From Micromonospora trifolii (GTDB taxonomy: Bacteria; Actinomycetota; Actinomycetes; Mycobacteriales; Micromonosporaceae), in the NCBI RefSeq assembly GCF_022229005.1, contig NZ_JAKKFD010000023.1:1-64000 (forward strand): a DNA stretch of 64,000 nucleotides. The letters are read 5' to 3'. The notes under the pieces were generated by a model that had not been told where the DNA came from, made no database searches, and was given only the letters and a program-made list of their open reading frames with translations. Made by a program: the position numbers and the translations under genes. Each line of letters starts with the position of its first letter. Positions within the stretch are counted from its first letter, which is position 1. Positions 18,195 to 27,005 of the stretch are shown here, piece after piece.

Positions 18195-18429
18195 GGGTCA
18201 GCCCTTCCGGTGCGTGGTGGGGGTCCGCCGGCCTTCGTCACCGATAGGGGTCGGGTGACGGGGGCCGGCTGCGGACAGGGTTCGGGGGTGCGCCGTCGGG
18301 GTCCGTCGGCGTTTCCCGGGAGTTACATCACGGCTTAATTTATGTCGTCATTAAAGTTGCTGGCCGGTGGGTCGTCAAGCACGAGGCGGTTACAGTCGCC
18401 TCGAACGGCCGACGGGAACGAGGTGACGA
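18195..18429. promoter_or_regulatory. Divergent control region with AT-rich ROK-type operator candidate
   Basis: This 235-base divergent region is mostly GC-rich. One AT-rich island (18334-18356) contains TTAAT (18335-18339) and ATTAA (18350-18354), perfect 5-base arms around a 10-base centre. ROK-family repressors often use AT-rich inverted repeats in such settings, so this is the likely operator controlling the sugar importer and the ROK gene. An AGG ribosome site lies before GTG 18430. Confidence 0.45.
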
Positions 18430-19629
18430 GTGGAGCTGGCGCGTGCCACCAACCGCAGCGTGCGGTTGCGCAACCGGTCCGCCCTGCTGACCAAGCTCTT
18501 CCTGGACGGCCCGCTCACCCGGCAGGACCTGGTGCGCAGCACCGGGCTGAGCCAACCCGCGGTCAGCAACGTGGTGGCCGACATGATCGACGAAGGGCTG
18601 GTCGCCGAGGCCGGCGCCGCCGAGTCCGACGGCGGTCGGCCCAGCATGCTGCTACGGATCGCGCCCCGCTTCGCCTTCGTGATCGGCGTGGACGTCGGCG
18701 AGACCCGGGTCCGGGTGGAGCTGTTCGACTTCGCGATGACCCTGTTGGCCAGCGTCGAGTACCCGCTCGACCCGGCCCGTACCGAGCCCGACCTGGTGGC
18801 CGGGCACGTGCTGGCCGGCATCGGCGCGGTCACCGGCCAGGCCGGGGTGACCCCCGGCGACGTGCTCGGCGTCGGCATCGGCGTCTCCGGCGTGGTCGAG
18901 CAGGGCACCGAGGCCGTCGTGCACGCCCAGGCCCTCGGCTGGGACCGCGTGCCACTGGAGCGTCTGATCGGCGCCGGCACCGACCTGCCGCTGCACATCG
19001 ACAACGGTGCGAAGACCCTCGGCCAGGCCGAGATGTGGTTCGGCGCCGGCCGGGGCGCCCGGCACGCCGTCTTCGCGCTTGTCGGCTCCGGGGTGGGTGC
19101 GTCGGTGGTGACCAACGGCGCCACCTACCGGGGCGCGTCCAGCAGCGCGGGGGAGTGGGGGCACACCACACTGGTGTACGGCGGCCGGGTCTGCCGGTGC
19201 GGCGCGCGCGGTTGTCTGGAGGCGTACGTCGGGGCCGAGGCGATCATCGACCGCTACCGGGAGGCGCGCCGGGGTCGACCGGTGCCGGGCGAGGACGAGG
19301 AGTCCCAGATCGCCGCGCTGGTCGCCGCCGCCGAGACCTCGGCCACCGCCCGACGGGTGCTGGAGGACACCGCCGGCTACCTCGGCGCCGGGGTGGCCAA
19401 CCTGATCAACCTGTTCAACCCGGAGCGCGTGGTGCTCGGCGGCTGGGCGGCGATGGCCCTCGGCGACCTGCTGCCGGCCGTACGCGAGGCCGCCGGCCGG
19501 CAGGCGTTGCGCCAGCCGTACGAGCAGGCGTCGATCGAGCTCTGCCGGCTCGGGGTGGACGCTGTGGCGTTGGGCGCGGCTACCCTCCCGATCGCCCGCT
19601 TTCTCACCGAGGGTGGCGTCCGCCGCTGA
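18430..19629 (+). CDS. ROK-family transcriptional repressor
   Basis: This 399-residue regulator has an N-terminal winged helix (LTRQDLVRSTGLSQPAVSNVV) and a C-terminal sugar-kinase-like ROK domain. Sugar-site and zinc motifs are visible: GEWGHTTLVYGG and CRCGARGCLEAY, the latter holding three zinc-ligand Cys residues. It presumably represses the divergent beta-glucoside importer operon and is released by the imported sugar or its phosphate. The start is GTG 18430. It is unlikely to be a plain kinase because of the DNA-binding N-terminus. Confidence 0.93.
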   Translation: MELARATNRSVRLRNRSALLTKLFLDGPLTRQDLVRSTGLSQPAVSNVVADMIDEGLVAEAGAAESDGGRPSMLLRIAPRFAFVIGVDVGETRVRVELFDFAMTLLASVEYPLDPARTEPDLVAGHVLAGIGAVTGQAGVTPGDVLGVGIGVSGVVEQGTEAVVHAQALGWDRVPLERLIGAGTDLPLHIDNGAKTLGQAEMWFGAGRGARHAVFALVGSGVGASVVTNGATYRGASSSAGEWGHTTLVYGGRVCRCGARGCLEAYVGAEAIIDRYREARRGRPVPGEDEESQIAALVAAAETSATARRVLEDTAGYLGAGVANLINLFNPERVVLGGWAAMALGDLLPAVREAAGRQALRQPYEQASIELCRLGVDAVALGAATLPIARFLTEGGVRR

Positions 19630-19856
19630 GCGGGGGCGACGTCGACGCCGCCGGCAAATTACGCAAAAAAGATCCTCGGGATAAATAACGAAGTTATAGA
19701 TCGATGTCTTGACGCCGTCGCAATCTCGCCGCAACACTCCTACGAGAGCGCTCTCCCTCCCGCGACGCCGCATCGGCGGCACCACCCACGGCGCCACGGG
19801 GCGAGCCGATCCCATCCGCGCGGCACCCCCCGTACCCCCTATCGACAGGCGATGTC
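19630..19856. promoter_or_regulatory. Control region with LacI-type operator upstream of beta-helix gene
   Basis: GAGAGCGCTCTC (19744-19755) is a perfect 12-base palindrome with the central GAGCGCTC core used by LacI-family regulators such as CebR in actinomycetes. Upstream, ATAAC (19685-19689) and GTTAT (19693-19697) form a second short palindrome in an AT-rich patch. TTGACG (19709-19714) could be a -35 box, but I see no clear -10. No LacI-family gene is present in the window, so the regulator is encoded elsewhere. Confidence 0.6.
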
Positions 19857-22490
19857 ATGACATCTCGTGCAACATCCGTACGCCCGCGTCCTCGACGCGT
19901 CGTCCGGCACCTGCTGGTCGGGCTCACAGTGGCCCTGGTCGCGGCGCTCACCCCGACCGGCGCCGCCACGCCCGCGCAGGCCGCCCCCACCCTGCTGTCC
20001 CAGGGCCGCCCCGCCACCGCCTCGTCCACCGAGAACGCCGGCACCCCGGCCTCCGCGGCCGTGGACGGCAACACCGGCACCCGCTGGGCCAGCACGTTCA
20101 GCGACCCCCAGTGGCTCCAGGTCGACCTGGGCACCCGGGCCACCATCAGCCAGGTGAACCTGCTCTGGGAGGGCGCCTACGGCCGGGCCTTCCAGCTACA
20201 GACCTCCGACGACGGCGCCACCTGGACGACGATCTACTCGACCACGACCGGCACCGGCGGCACCCAGAACCTCACCGTCACCGGCGCCGGCCGCTACGTA
20301 CGGATGAACGGCACCGCCCGGGGCACCGGCTACGGCTACTCGCTCTGGGAGTTCCAGGTGTACGGCGAGACCGGCGGCAGCACGCCGACCTGCGGTAGCA
20401 CCAACGTCGCGCAGGGCAGCCCGGCAACCGCCTCGTCCAGCCAGGACGCCGGCCTCGCGGCATCCGCGGCGGTCGACGGCAACCCGGGCACCCGCTGGGC
20501 CAGCGCCGCCAGCGACCCGCAGTGGCTGCGCGTCGACCTCGGCAGCACCCGCACCATCTGCCGGGTGGTGCTCACCTGGGAGGCCGCGTACGCCCGGGCC
20601 TTCCAGCTCCAGACCTCGGCCGACGGGGCCACCTGGACGACGATCTACTCCACCACCACGGCCACCGGCGGCACGCAGTCCCTCACCGTCACCGGCAGTG
20701 GACGCTACCTGCGGATGTACGGCACCGCCCGGGGCACCGCCTACGGCTACTCGCTCTGGGAGCTGGCGGTGAACACCACCGGCGGCACCAGCGAGCCACC
20801 GGTCGGCACCACCGACCCGTACAACCCCAACCTCGGGCCGAACACGTTCGTCTTCGACCCGAGCACCCCGACGTCGACCATCCAGAATCGACTGAACACC
20901 CTCTTCACCCAGCAGGAGACCAACCAGTTCGGCCCGCAGCGCTACGCGGTGCTGTTCAAGCCGGGCACCTACACCGCCGACGTCAACCTCGGCTTCTTCA
21001 CCCAGGTCGCCGGCCTCGGCATGAGCCCCGACGACGTCAACCTCAACGGCCACGTCCGCACCGAGGCGTTCTGGTTCGGCGGCAACGCCACCCAGAACTT
21101 CTGGCGGGCCGCCGAGAACCTGTCGGTCACCCTGCCCGCCGGGCAGACAGTGGAGCGCTGGGCGGTGTCCCAGGCGGCGCCGTACCGGCGGATGCACCTG
21201 CGCGGCGCGCAGAACCAGATCCAGCTCTGGAACGGCGGCGACGGCTGGTCCAGCGGTGGCCTGATGGCCGACACCCGCATCGACGGCCTGGTCGTCTCCG
21301 GCTCGCAGCAGCAGTGGTACTCCCGCAACAGCGAGTTCGGCAACGGCTGGACCGGCTCGGTCTGGAACATGGTCTTCCAGGGTGTCAACGGCGCTCCCGC
21401 GCCGAGCTTCCCCAACCCGTCGCACACCGTCATCGCGCAGACCCCGCAGGTGCGGGAGAAGCCGTTCCTGTACGTCGACGGCACCGGTGAGTACCGGGTC
21501 TTCGTGCCCGCGCTGCGCACCAACTCCACCGGCACCAGCTGGTACAACAAGACCCCGGCCGGCTCGTCCATCTCGCTGTCGCAGTTCTACGTGGTCCAGC
21601 CGGGCACCAGCGCCGCCACCATCAACGCGGCCCTCGCCCAGGGGCGGCACCTGCTCTTCACCCCGGGCGTGCACCACGTCACCGAGCCGATCCAGGTCAA
21701 CCGGGCCGACACTGTCGTCCTCGGTCTCGGCCTGGCCACCATTCAGGCCGACAACGGCGCGGTGGGAATGCGGGTGGCCGATGTGGACGGCGTGAAGGTG
21801 GCCGGCCTCATGTTCGAGGCCGGTACGACGAACTCGCCGGTGCTGATGGAGGTCGGGCCGTCCGGCTCGTCCGCGAACCACGCCACGAACCCGACCTCGC
21901 TGCACGACGTGTTCTTCCGCATCGGCGGCCCGCACGTCGGCAAGGCCACCAACACGTTGACTGTCAACAGCGACAACGTGATCGGCGACCACATGTGGCT
22001 GTGGCGGGCCGACCACGCCGCCAGCGGCGTTCCGACCGGGTGGACGCTGAACACCGCCGACACCGGGCTCACCGTCAACGGCGACAACGTCACCATGTAC
22101 GGCCTCTTCGTCGAGCACTACCAGAAGTACCAGACCATCTGGAACGGCAACGGCGGGCGGACGTACTTCTACCAGAACGAACTGCCCTACGACCCGCCCA
22201 ACCAGGCAGCCTGGATGAACGGGTCGACTCGGGGCTACGCCGCGTACAAGGTGGCCGATTCGGTGACCAGTCACCAGGCGTTCGGGCTGGGTAGCTACAG
22301 CTACTTCAACGTCAACCCCGCGGTGGTCGAGGAGCGGTCCTTCGAGGTGCCCACCAACCCGAACGTCCGCTTCACCAACATGGTCACCGTCTCGCTCGGA
22401 GGCGTCGGCACCATCAACCGGGTGATCAACAACGCCGGTGGCACCGCGAACGCGGCCAACCAGCAGGTGTACCTGACCACCTACCCCTGA
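19857..22490 (+). CDS. Secreted beta-helix protein with two CBM32 (discoidin) domains
   Basis: This 877-residue exported protein begins with a signal peptide (RRVVRHLLVGLTVALVAAL, cleavage near AQAA). Two F5/8-type C (CBM32) domains follow at about residues 45-170 and 180-305; they are near-duplicates sharing ATASS, WLQVDLG/WLRVDLG and GYSLWE motifs. A large domain of about 550 residues with repeated short strands (TVVLGLGLATIQ, VADVDGVKVAGLMFE, DNVTMYGLFVEHYQKYQ) suggests a right-handed parallel beta-helix. It is likely a polysaccharide-degrading enzyme. Similarity to alpha-1,3-glucanase (GH87-type) proteins is a low-confidence guess from memory. Confidence 0.82.
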   Translation: MTSRATSVRPRPRRVVRHLLVGLTVALVAALTPTGAATPAQAAPTLLSQGRPATASSTENAGTPASAAVDGNTGTRWASTFSDPQWLQVDLGTRATISQVNLLWEGAYGRAFQLQTSDDGATWTTIYSTTTGTGGTQNLTVTGAGRYVRMNGTARGTGYGYSLWEFQVYGETGGSTPTCGSTNVAQGSPATASSSQDAGLAASAAVDGNPGTRWASAASDPQWLRVDLGSTRTICRVVLTWEAAYARAFQLQTSADGATWTTIYSTTTATGGTQSLTVTGSGRYLRMYGTARGTAYGYSLWELAVNTTGGTSEPPVGTTDPYNPNLGPNTFVFDPSTPTSTIQNRLNTLFTQQETNQFGPQRYAVLFKPGTYTADVNLGFFTQVAGLGMSPDDVNLNGHVRTEAFWFGGNATQNFWRAAENLSVTLPAGQTVERWAVSQAAPYRRMHLRGAQNQIQLWNGGDGWSSGGLMADTRIDGLVVSGSQQQWYSRNSEFGNGWTGSVWNMVFQGVNGAPAPSFPNPSHTVIAQTPQVREKPFLYVDGTGEYRVFVPALRTNSTGTSWYNKTPAGSSISLSQFYVVQPGTSAATINAALAQGRHLLFTPGVHHVTEPIQVNRADTVVLGLGLATIQADNGAVGMRVADVDGVKVAGLMFEAGTTNSPVLMEVGPSGSSANHATNPTSLHDVFFRIGGPHVGKATNTLTVNSDNVIGDHMWLWRADHAASGVPTGWTLNTADTGLTVNGDNVTMYGLFVEHYQKYQTIWNGNGGRTYFYQNELPYDPPNQAAWMNGSTRGYAAYKVADSVTSHQAFGLGSYSYFNVNPAVVEERSFEVPTNPNVRFTNMVTVSLGGVGTINRVINNAGGTANAANQQVYLTTYP

Positions 22491-22553
22491 CCGGGGCGCC
22501 CGCGCCGGCCCGGTCCACTGTGACCGGGTCAGCCGGGTAGCACCCAGGGCCGT

Positions 22554-22586
22554 GGCCGGCCCGGTCCCGCCGAGACCGGGCCGGCC
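22554..22586. terminator. Bidirectional hairpin terminator
   Basis: GGCCGGCCCGGTC (22554-22566) and GACCGGGCCGGCC (22574-22586) make a perfect 13-base stem with a seven-base loop. It lies between two convergent genes, so it can serve both strands. Confidence 0.75.
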
Positions 22587-22599
22587 GCGGTCGTGCCGC

Positions 22600-23940
22600 T
22601 CAACCGGTGAGCACCTCGGCCGCCGCCCGTTCACCGGCGCGCACCGCGCCCTCCAGGTAGCCACTCCAGCGGGTGGCCGTCTCGGTGCCCGCCCAGTACA
22701 CGCGTCCCACCGGCGCCCGCAGGTGCGGGCCGTACGTCCGCCACGTGCCCGGGGTGAGCGCACCGGAGAAGCAGCCACGGGTCCACTCGTCGGCCGACCA
22801 GTCGTGCTCGACGAGATCCACCGGATCCTCGGCGCGCGGCCCGACCACGCCGGCGAACGCCTCCAGCAGGCATCGCCGACGCCGCGCGGGGGACATGCGA
22901 CGCAACGTGGCGGCGTCTGCCGAGTAGCTGAAGCCGGTCAGCACCCCGAGCGGCGAGGTCGGGGTGGAGTTGTCGACCGTCTCGGTGAGCGGACCGGCGT
23001 TGCTGGTGGCCACCCCGGAACGCCCGTCGGCGCGCCAGAACGGCTCCGGGTAGACGGCGTGCACCTTCAACGCCGAACCCATCGGCATGCGCTGAGTGAG
23101 CCCGTCGCGCAGCGGGGGCAGCGGCGGGTCGTACCGGATCCGGCCGGCCAGTGCCGGGGCCAGCGCGACCACCACGGCGTCGCCGTCGACGCGCCCGGTG
23201 TCGGTCCACGCCGTCGCTCCGTCGACTGTCTGTTCGATGGCCCGCACGGGCGCGGCCAGCGTGAGCGCGCCCGGCGGCAGGGCGGTGGCCATCCGTTCGG
23301 CCAGCGCCGGTGGCCCGCCCACGATCCGGTCCTGCTGCGCGCCGCCGGCCATCCCCAGCAACGGCCCGGTTCCGCCGGCGCTGCGCAGGTAGAACAGCAG
23401 GTGCAACAGGGACAGCTCGTCCGCGCCGGTGGCCAGCAGCCCGCCGGCGAGCAGCCGCCCCAGGTAGTCGGCGGTGTCGTCCTCCCCGGCCGTGGTGGCG
23501 AGCCACCCGCCGAGGGTCGTCCGGTCCCACAGTGCGGCCTCCGGCGTCGCCCAGGGTGCGGCCGGGTCCAGACGTGCGGCGTACTCGTCGAGCAGGCCGA
23601 GCACCCGGCCCACCCGCTCCGGCGGTTCGGCCCGGCGCGCACCGGCCCAGAGCAGTGTGGGCGCGCCGACCGATGCCGAGGCGAAGGTGGCCAGCCCGTG
23701 CTCGGCGACCAGCGCGTACATCCGGTCCTGGGTCGGGCCGATCCACTGCGCCCCGAGGTCGAGTTGGGTGAGCTCGGGCAGCCACCGGGTCAGCACCCGA
23801 CCGCCCACCCGGTCGCGGGCCTCCAACAATCGCACCTGGGCGCCGGCACGGGTGAGCGCCAGCGCGGCCGCGAGACCGGAGAAGCCGGCGCCGACCACCA
23901 CCACCCGCAAGCCGTCGACCACACCGGGGTCTACCCACAA
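22600..23940 (-). CDS. Flavin monoamine oxidase family protein
   Basis: This FAD-dependent amine oxidase of up to 446 residues has the dinucleotide motif VVVVGAGFSGLAAALAL, then LLEARDRVGGRVLTRWLP, LDLGAQWIGPTQDRMYAL, and the C-terminal FAD block RVYWAGTETATRWSGYLEGAV typical of monoamine oxidases. The substrate is not predictable. The start is uncertain: TTG 23940 gives the longest frame, while GTG 23922 begins just before the FAD motif and is a good alternative. It has no signal peptide. The next gene, on the other strand, starts about 270 bases away. Confidence 0.88.
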   Translation of the reverse strand: MWVDPGVVDGLRVVVVGAGFSGLAAALALTRAGAQVRLLEARDRVGGRVLTRWLPELTQLDLGAQWIGPTQDRMYALVAEHGLATFASASVGAPTLLWAGARRAEPPERVGRVLGLLDEYAARLDPAAPWATPEAALWDRTTLGGWLATTAGEDDTADYLGRLLAGGLLATGADELSLLHLLFYLRSAGGTGPLLGMAGGAQQDRIVGGPPALAERMATALPPGALTLAAPVRAIEQTVDGATAWTDTGRVDGDAVVVALAPALAGRIRYDPPLPPLRDGLTQRMPMGSALKVHAVYPEPFWRADGRSGVATSNAGPLTETVDNSTPTSPLGVLTGFSYSADAATLRRMSPARRRRCLLEAFAGVVGPRAEDPVDLVEHDWSADEWTRGCFSGALTPGTWRTYGPHLRAPVGRVYWAGTETATRWSGYLEGAVRAGERAAAEVLTG

Positions 23941-24001
23941 CCGTCGCGGGCATGACTACCGGCTCCGTCGCGGCACCGGCGGACGTATCCCGTCCTTCGT
24001 C

Positions 24002-24085
24002 CTTTGCTCTGCACCCGCCGGCGCGCCACCGGCCGACGCGCCACCCGGGCCTGGGCACTGTCGCATTGGCGGGTGCAGAGCAAAG
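24002..24085. repeat. Perfect 18-base inverted repeat in divergent intergenic region
   Basis: CTTTGCTCTGCACCCGCC (24002-24019) and GGCGGGTGCAGAGCAAAG (24068-24085) are exact reverse complements separated by 48 bases. The element sits between the amine oxidase and YCII genes. It is too long for a typical regulator site and resembles a small palindromic mobile or dispersed element. No reading frame is contained in it. Confidence 0.7.
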
Positions 24086-24213
24086 AGCACGCCAACACCG
24101 GGGTCGGGTCGGCCGCCGAGAACTTTCTTGCAGCGGCCTGTCGATTCGAGCGGCGGCCGATCGTGTGGAGGATGAGAGGTCGGCGACGGGCCGGCCGCCC
24201 GGGAGGAGGAACG

Positions 24214-24567
24214 ATGACGCGCTACCTGCTCAGCATCCATCAGCCGCAGGGTGAGTTGCCGGAGCCGGAGTTCCTGGCGGGGGTGATGCGTCAGCTTGGC
24301 GAGCTGCGCGACGAGCTGGCGTCCACCGGGTCGTGGGTCTTCGGGCAGGGGCTGCACGGCCCGGAGACCGCCACCGTGCTGCGTCCCCGCGACGGCGAGG
24401 TGCTCATCACCGACGGACCGTTCGTGGAGGGCAAGGAGTACCTGGGCGGCATCACCATCATCGACGTGCCGGACCTGGACGCCGCCCTGCACTGGGGTCG
24501 CCGCTACGCGCTGGCCACCACCCTGCCGATCGAGGTGCGCCCCTTCCAGGGTGGGGCTGGGAACTGA
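24214..24567 (+). CDS. YCII-related (DGPF) protein
   Basis: This 117-residue protein matches the YCII/DGPF family: an N-terminal YLLSIHQP strand, [34 protein letters not shown] with the DGPF motif, and a ferredoxin-like fold. YCII proteins are the conserved neighbours of ECF42 sigma factors; their biochemical role is not settled. It ends two bases before the sigma factor start, so the two are co-translated. The start ATG 24214 has a strong GGAGGAGGA ribosome site. Confidence 0.9.
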   Translation: MTRYLLSIHQPQGELPEPEFLAGVMRQLGELRDELASTGSWVFGQGLHGPETATVLRPRDGEVLITDGPFVEGKEYLGGITIIDVPDLDAALHWGRRYALATTLPIEVRPFQGGAGN

Positions 24568-24569
24568 CC

Positions 24570-25778
24570 GTGCCGGACGTGGAGGCGGTGTTCCGCGCGG
24601 AGTACGGCCGCGCGGTCGCCGTCCTGGTCCGTCTCCTCGGCGACATCGACCTCGCCGAGGAGGCCGTCCAGGAGGCCTTCGTCATCGCGGTGCGACGCTG
24701 GCCGCGCAGCGGCCCGCCGCCCAGCCCGGCCGGCTGGATCATCACCACCGCCCGCAACCGGGCCATCGACCGGCTGCGGCGGGAGGCCTCCCGGGCCGAC
24801 CGGCACGCCCAGGCGGCCCTGCTGTACGCCGCCGACCCACCCGCGGAGGAGGGACCGGTGCGCGACGACCGACTACGGCTGATCTTCACCTGCTGCCATC
24901 CGGCGCTCGCCCCGAGCACCCGCGTCGCCCTCACCCTGCGCCTGCTCGGCGGCCTGAGCACCGCCGAGATCGCCCGAGCCTTCCTGGTGCCGGAGCCGAC
25001 GATGGCGCAGCGGCTGGTCCGCGCCAAGTCGAAGATCCGCAACGCGCGGATCCCGTACCGGGTGCCCCGCGACGCCGACCTGCCCGACCGGCTGCACGGC
25101 GTCCTCGCGGTGCTCTACCTGATCTTCAACGAGGGGTACACGGCCAGCGCCGGCCCGCACCTGCTCCGCGCCGAGCTGTGCGTCGAGGCGATCCGGTTGA
25201 CCCGGCTGCTGGTGGAGCTGATGCCGGACGAACCGGAGGCGCTCGGTCTGCTTGGCCTGATGCTCCTGACCGAAGCCCGCCGGGCGGCGCGGACCACCGC
25301 CGACGGCGACCTCGTGCCGCTGGCCGAGCAGGACCGGCGCCGGTGGGACACCACACTGATCGCCGAAGGGCAGGCGCTGGTCCGCCGCTGCCTGCGCCGC
25401 GACCGGCCCGGCCCGTACCAGATCCAGGCCGCGATCGCCGCCGTGCACAGCGCCGCGCGGGACGCCGCCGACACCGACTGGTCCCAGATCCTCCAGCTGT
25501 ACGACCAGCTGACAGTGGTCGCCCCCGGCCCGGTGGTGGCGCTGAACCGGGCCGTCGCGCTCGCCGAGCTGTCCGGTGCGGCGGCTGCGCTGACCGAGGT
25601 GGACCGCCTCGACCTGGTCGGCTTCCACGTCTACCACGTGGTCCGCGCCGACCTGCTGGCCCGACTCGGCCGGGGCGAGGAGGCCGTCGACGCGTACCGG
25701 ACGGCCGTCGCCCTGACGGACAACGCGGCCGAACGGGCCTTTCTCACCTCACGCGCGACGGCCCTGGCGGCGCCCTGA
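24570..25778 (+). CDS. ECF42-type sigma factor with C-terminal TPR-like extension
   Basis: This 402-residue sigma factor has region 2 ([22 protein letters not shown]) and region 4 ([22 protein letters not shown]). A roughly 200-residue extension starts near [25 protein letters not shown] and continues with helical TPR-like repeats; the extension is the hallmark of ECF42 and controls activity in place of an anti-sigma factor. The YCII gene directly upstream is the expected target and partner. The start is GTG 24570, two bases after the YCII stop. Confidence 0.93.
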   Translation: MPDVEAVFRAEYGRAVAVLVRLLGDIDLAEEAVQEAFVIAVRRWPRSGPPPSPAGWIITTARNRAIDRLRREASRADRHAQAALLYAADPPAEEGPVRDDRLRLIFTCCHPALAPSTRVALTLRLLGGLSTAEIARAFLVPEPTMAQRLVRAKSKIRNARIPYRVPRDADLPDRLHGVLAVLYLIFNEGYTASAGPHLLRAELCVEAIRLTRLLVELMPDEPEALGLLGLMLLTEARRAARTTADGDLVPLAEQDRRRWDTTLIAEGQALVRRCLRRDRPGPYQIQAAIAAVHSAARDAADTDWSQILQLYDQLTVVAPGPVVALNRAVALAELSGAAAALTEVDRLDLVGFHVYHVVRADLLARLGRGEEAVDAYRTAVALTDNAAERAFLTSRATALAAP

Positions 25779-25846
25779 GCGCGCGTTTGCCGCAGGGGCG
25801 GCCCGGGAACCCGAGGCACCGCCGCAGCAGGGGATGGGGAGGGGCC

Positions 25847-26980
25847 ATGGCGTACCGCCCGACCGTCGTCGACACCGCACCCGACCTGTCCACCCTCACG
25901 CTCGGCGTGGAGGAGGAGTACCTGCTGCTCGACCCGGAGAGCGGTCGGAACCTGCCGGTCGCCGACCAGGTGCTCGCCGCGCTGCGCGGCCCCGCCCGTG
26001 ACCAGAGCCGCCAGGAGTTCCGGCACAGCATGGTGGAGATGGTCACCCCGGTCTGCGCCGACCTCACCGAACTGCGCGCGCACCTGGTGGCGCTGCGCCG
26101 TTCCGCCGCCGAGGCCGCCACGGCGGCCGGGGCCCGGCTGGTGGCGGTCGGCGCCACCCCGGTGGCCGAGCCGCACCGGACGGTCCCCGACGAACCGCGC
26201 TACCACGCGATGTCGCGCCGGTACGGGCCGGTGGCGCACGACCCGGCGGTGTGCGGCTGCCACGTGCACGTCGGGCTGCCCGACCGCGAACTGGCGGTGC
26301 AGGTCTGCAACCACCTGCGGGTGTGGCTGCCGGTGGTACAGGCGATCACCACCAACTCGCCACTGCACGACGGGTACGACACCGGGCACGCCAGCTGGCG
26401 CTCGATGCAGTTGGAACGCTGGCCCAGCATCGGACCGACGCCGTACTTCGACTCCGCAGCCGACTACGACCGCACTGTCGACGAGCTGATCGCCGCCGGC
26501 ATCATGCTCGACGCGGCGATGGTCTACTGGTACGCCCGGCCGTCGTCGACATACCCGACGGTGGAGGTGCGGGTCGGTGACGTCTGCACCGACGTGGACG
26601 ACGCGGTGCTGGTCGCCGCGCTGGTCCGGTCCCTCGTGGCCACCCTCGCCGACGACGTACGCGCCGGGGTGAGCGCCCCGAACGTCCGGGACTGCCTGGT
26701 CGCCGCGGCGCACTGGCGGGCCGCCCACGACGGTCTCGGCGGCGAGTTGATCGACCTGCGTGCCGGTGGCACCCGCCCCGCCTGGGCACTCGTCGACGAG
26801 CTGATGGCGGTGATCGCCCCGGCCCTGCTGCGCCACGGCGACCTCGGGTACGTGTTGGCGCAGCTCGCCCGGCTGCGCCGCGACGGCACCGGCGCCACCC
26901 GGCAGCGGCGGGTGCTGGAGCGCGCCGGGGACCTGCACGCGGTCCTCGGTGACCTGGTCGCCCGCACCGCCGCCGCCTGA
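25847..26980 (+). CDS. Glutamate-cysteine ligase type 2 family (YbdK-like) carboxylate-amine ligase
   Basis: This 377-residue ATP-dependent ligase carries family signatures LTLGVEEEYLLLDPESG, CGCHVHVGLPDRELAVQVCNHL, TTNSPLHDGYDTGHASWR and YPTVEVRVGDVCTDVDDAV. GCS2-type enzymes join glutamate to cysteine or another amine. Actinobacterial YbdK-like members have weak or unproven glutathione activity, and Mycobacteriales/Micromonosporales normally use mycothiol, so the true substrate is open. The start ATG 25847 has a GGGGAGGGG site. The convergent amidotransferase gene ends 25 bases beyond its stop. Confidence 0.88.
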   Translation: MAYRPTVVDTAPDLSTLTLGVEEEYLLLDPESGRNLPVADQVLAALRGPARDQSRQEFRHSMVEMVTPVCADLTELRAHLVALRRSAAEAATAAGARLVAVGATPVAEPHRTVPDEPRYHAMSRRYGPVAHDPAVCGCHVHVGLPDRELAVQVCNHLRVWLPVVQAITTNSPLHDGYDTGHASWRSMQLERWPSIGPTPYFDSAADYDRTVDELIAAGIMLDAAMVYWYARPSSTYPTVEVRVGDVCTDVDDAVLVAALVRSLVATLADDVRAGVSAPNVRDCLVAAAHWRAAHDGLGGELIDLRAGGTRPAWALVDELMAVIAPALLRHGDLGYVLAQLARLRRDGTGATRQRRVLERAGDLHAVLGDLVARTAAA

Positions 26981-27005
26981 CACACCCGTTACGACGCACC
27001 GGGTA

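Noticed and set aside
19685..19698. loxP-like arm (ATAACGAAGTTATA)
   Set aside because: It shares about ten bases with a loxP arm, but the second arm and the 8-base spacer are absent, so it is chance or a small operator.
20196..22778. 860-codon reverse-strand frame opposite the beta-helix gene
   Set aside because: It shadows a gene with a signal peptide and CBM32 domains and has no recognisable motif.
24296..26980. 894-codon forward frame running through YCII, sigma factor and ligase genes
   Set aside because: Only its last 377 residues, from ATG 25847, match a real protein; the upstream part is another frame of the sigma factor gene.
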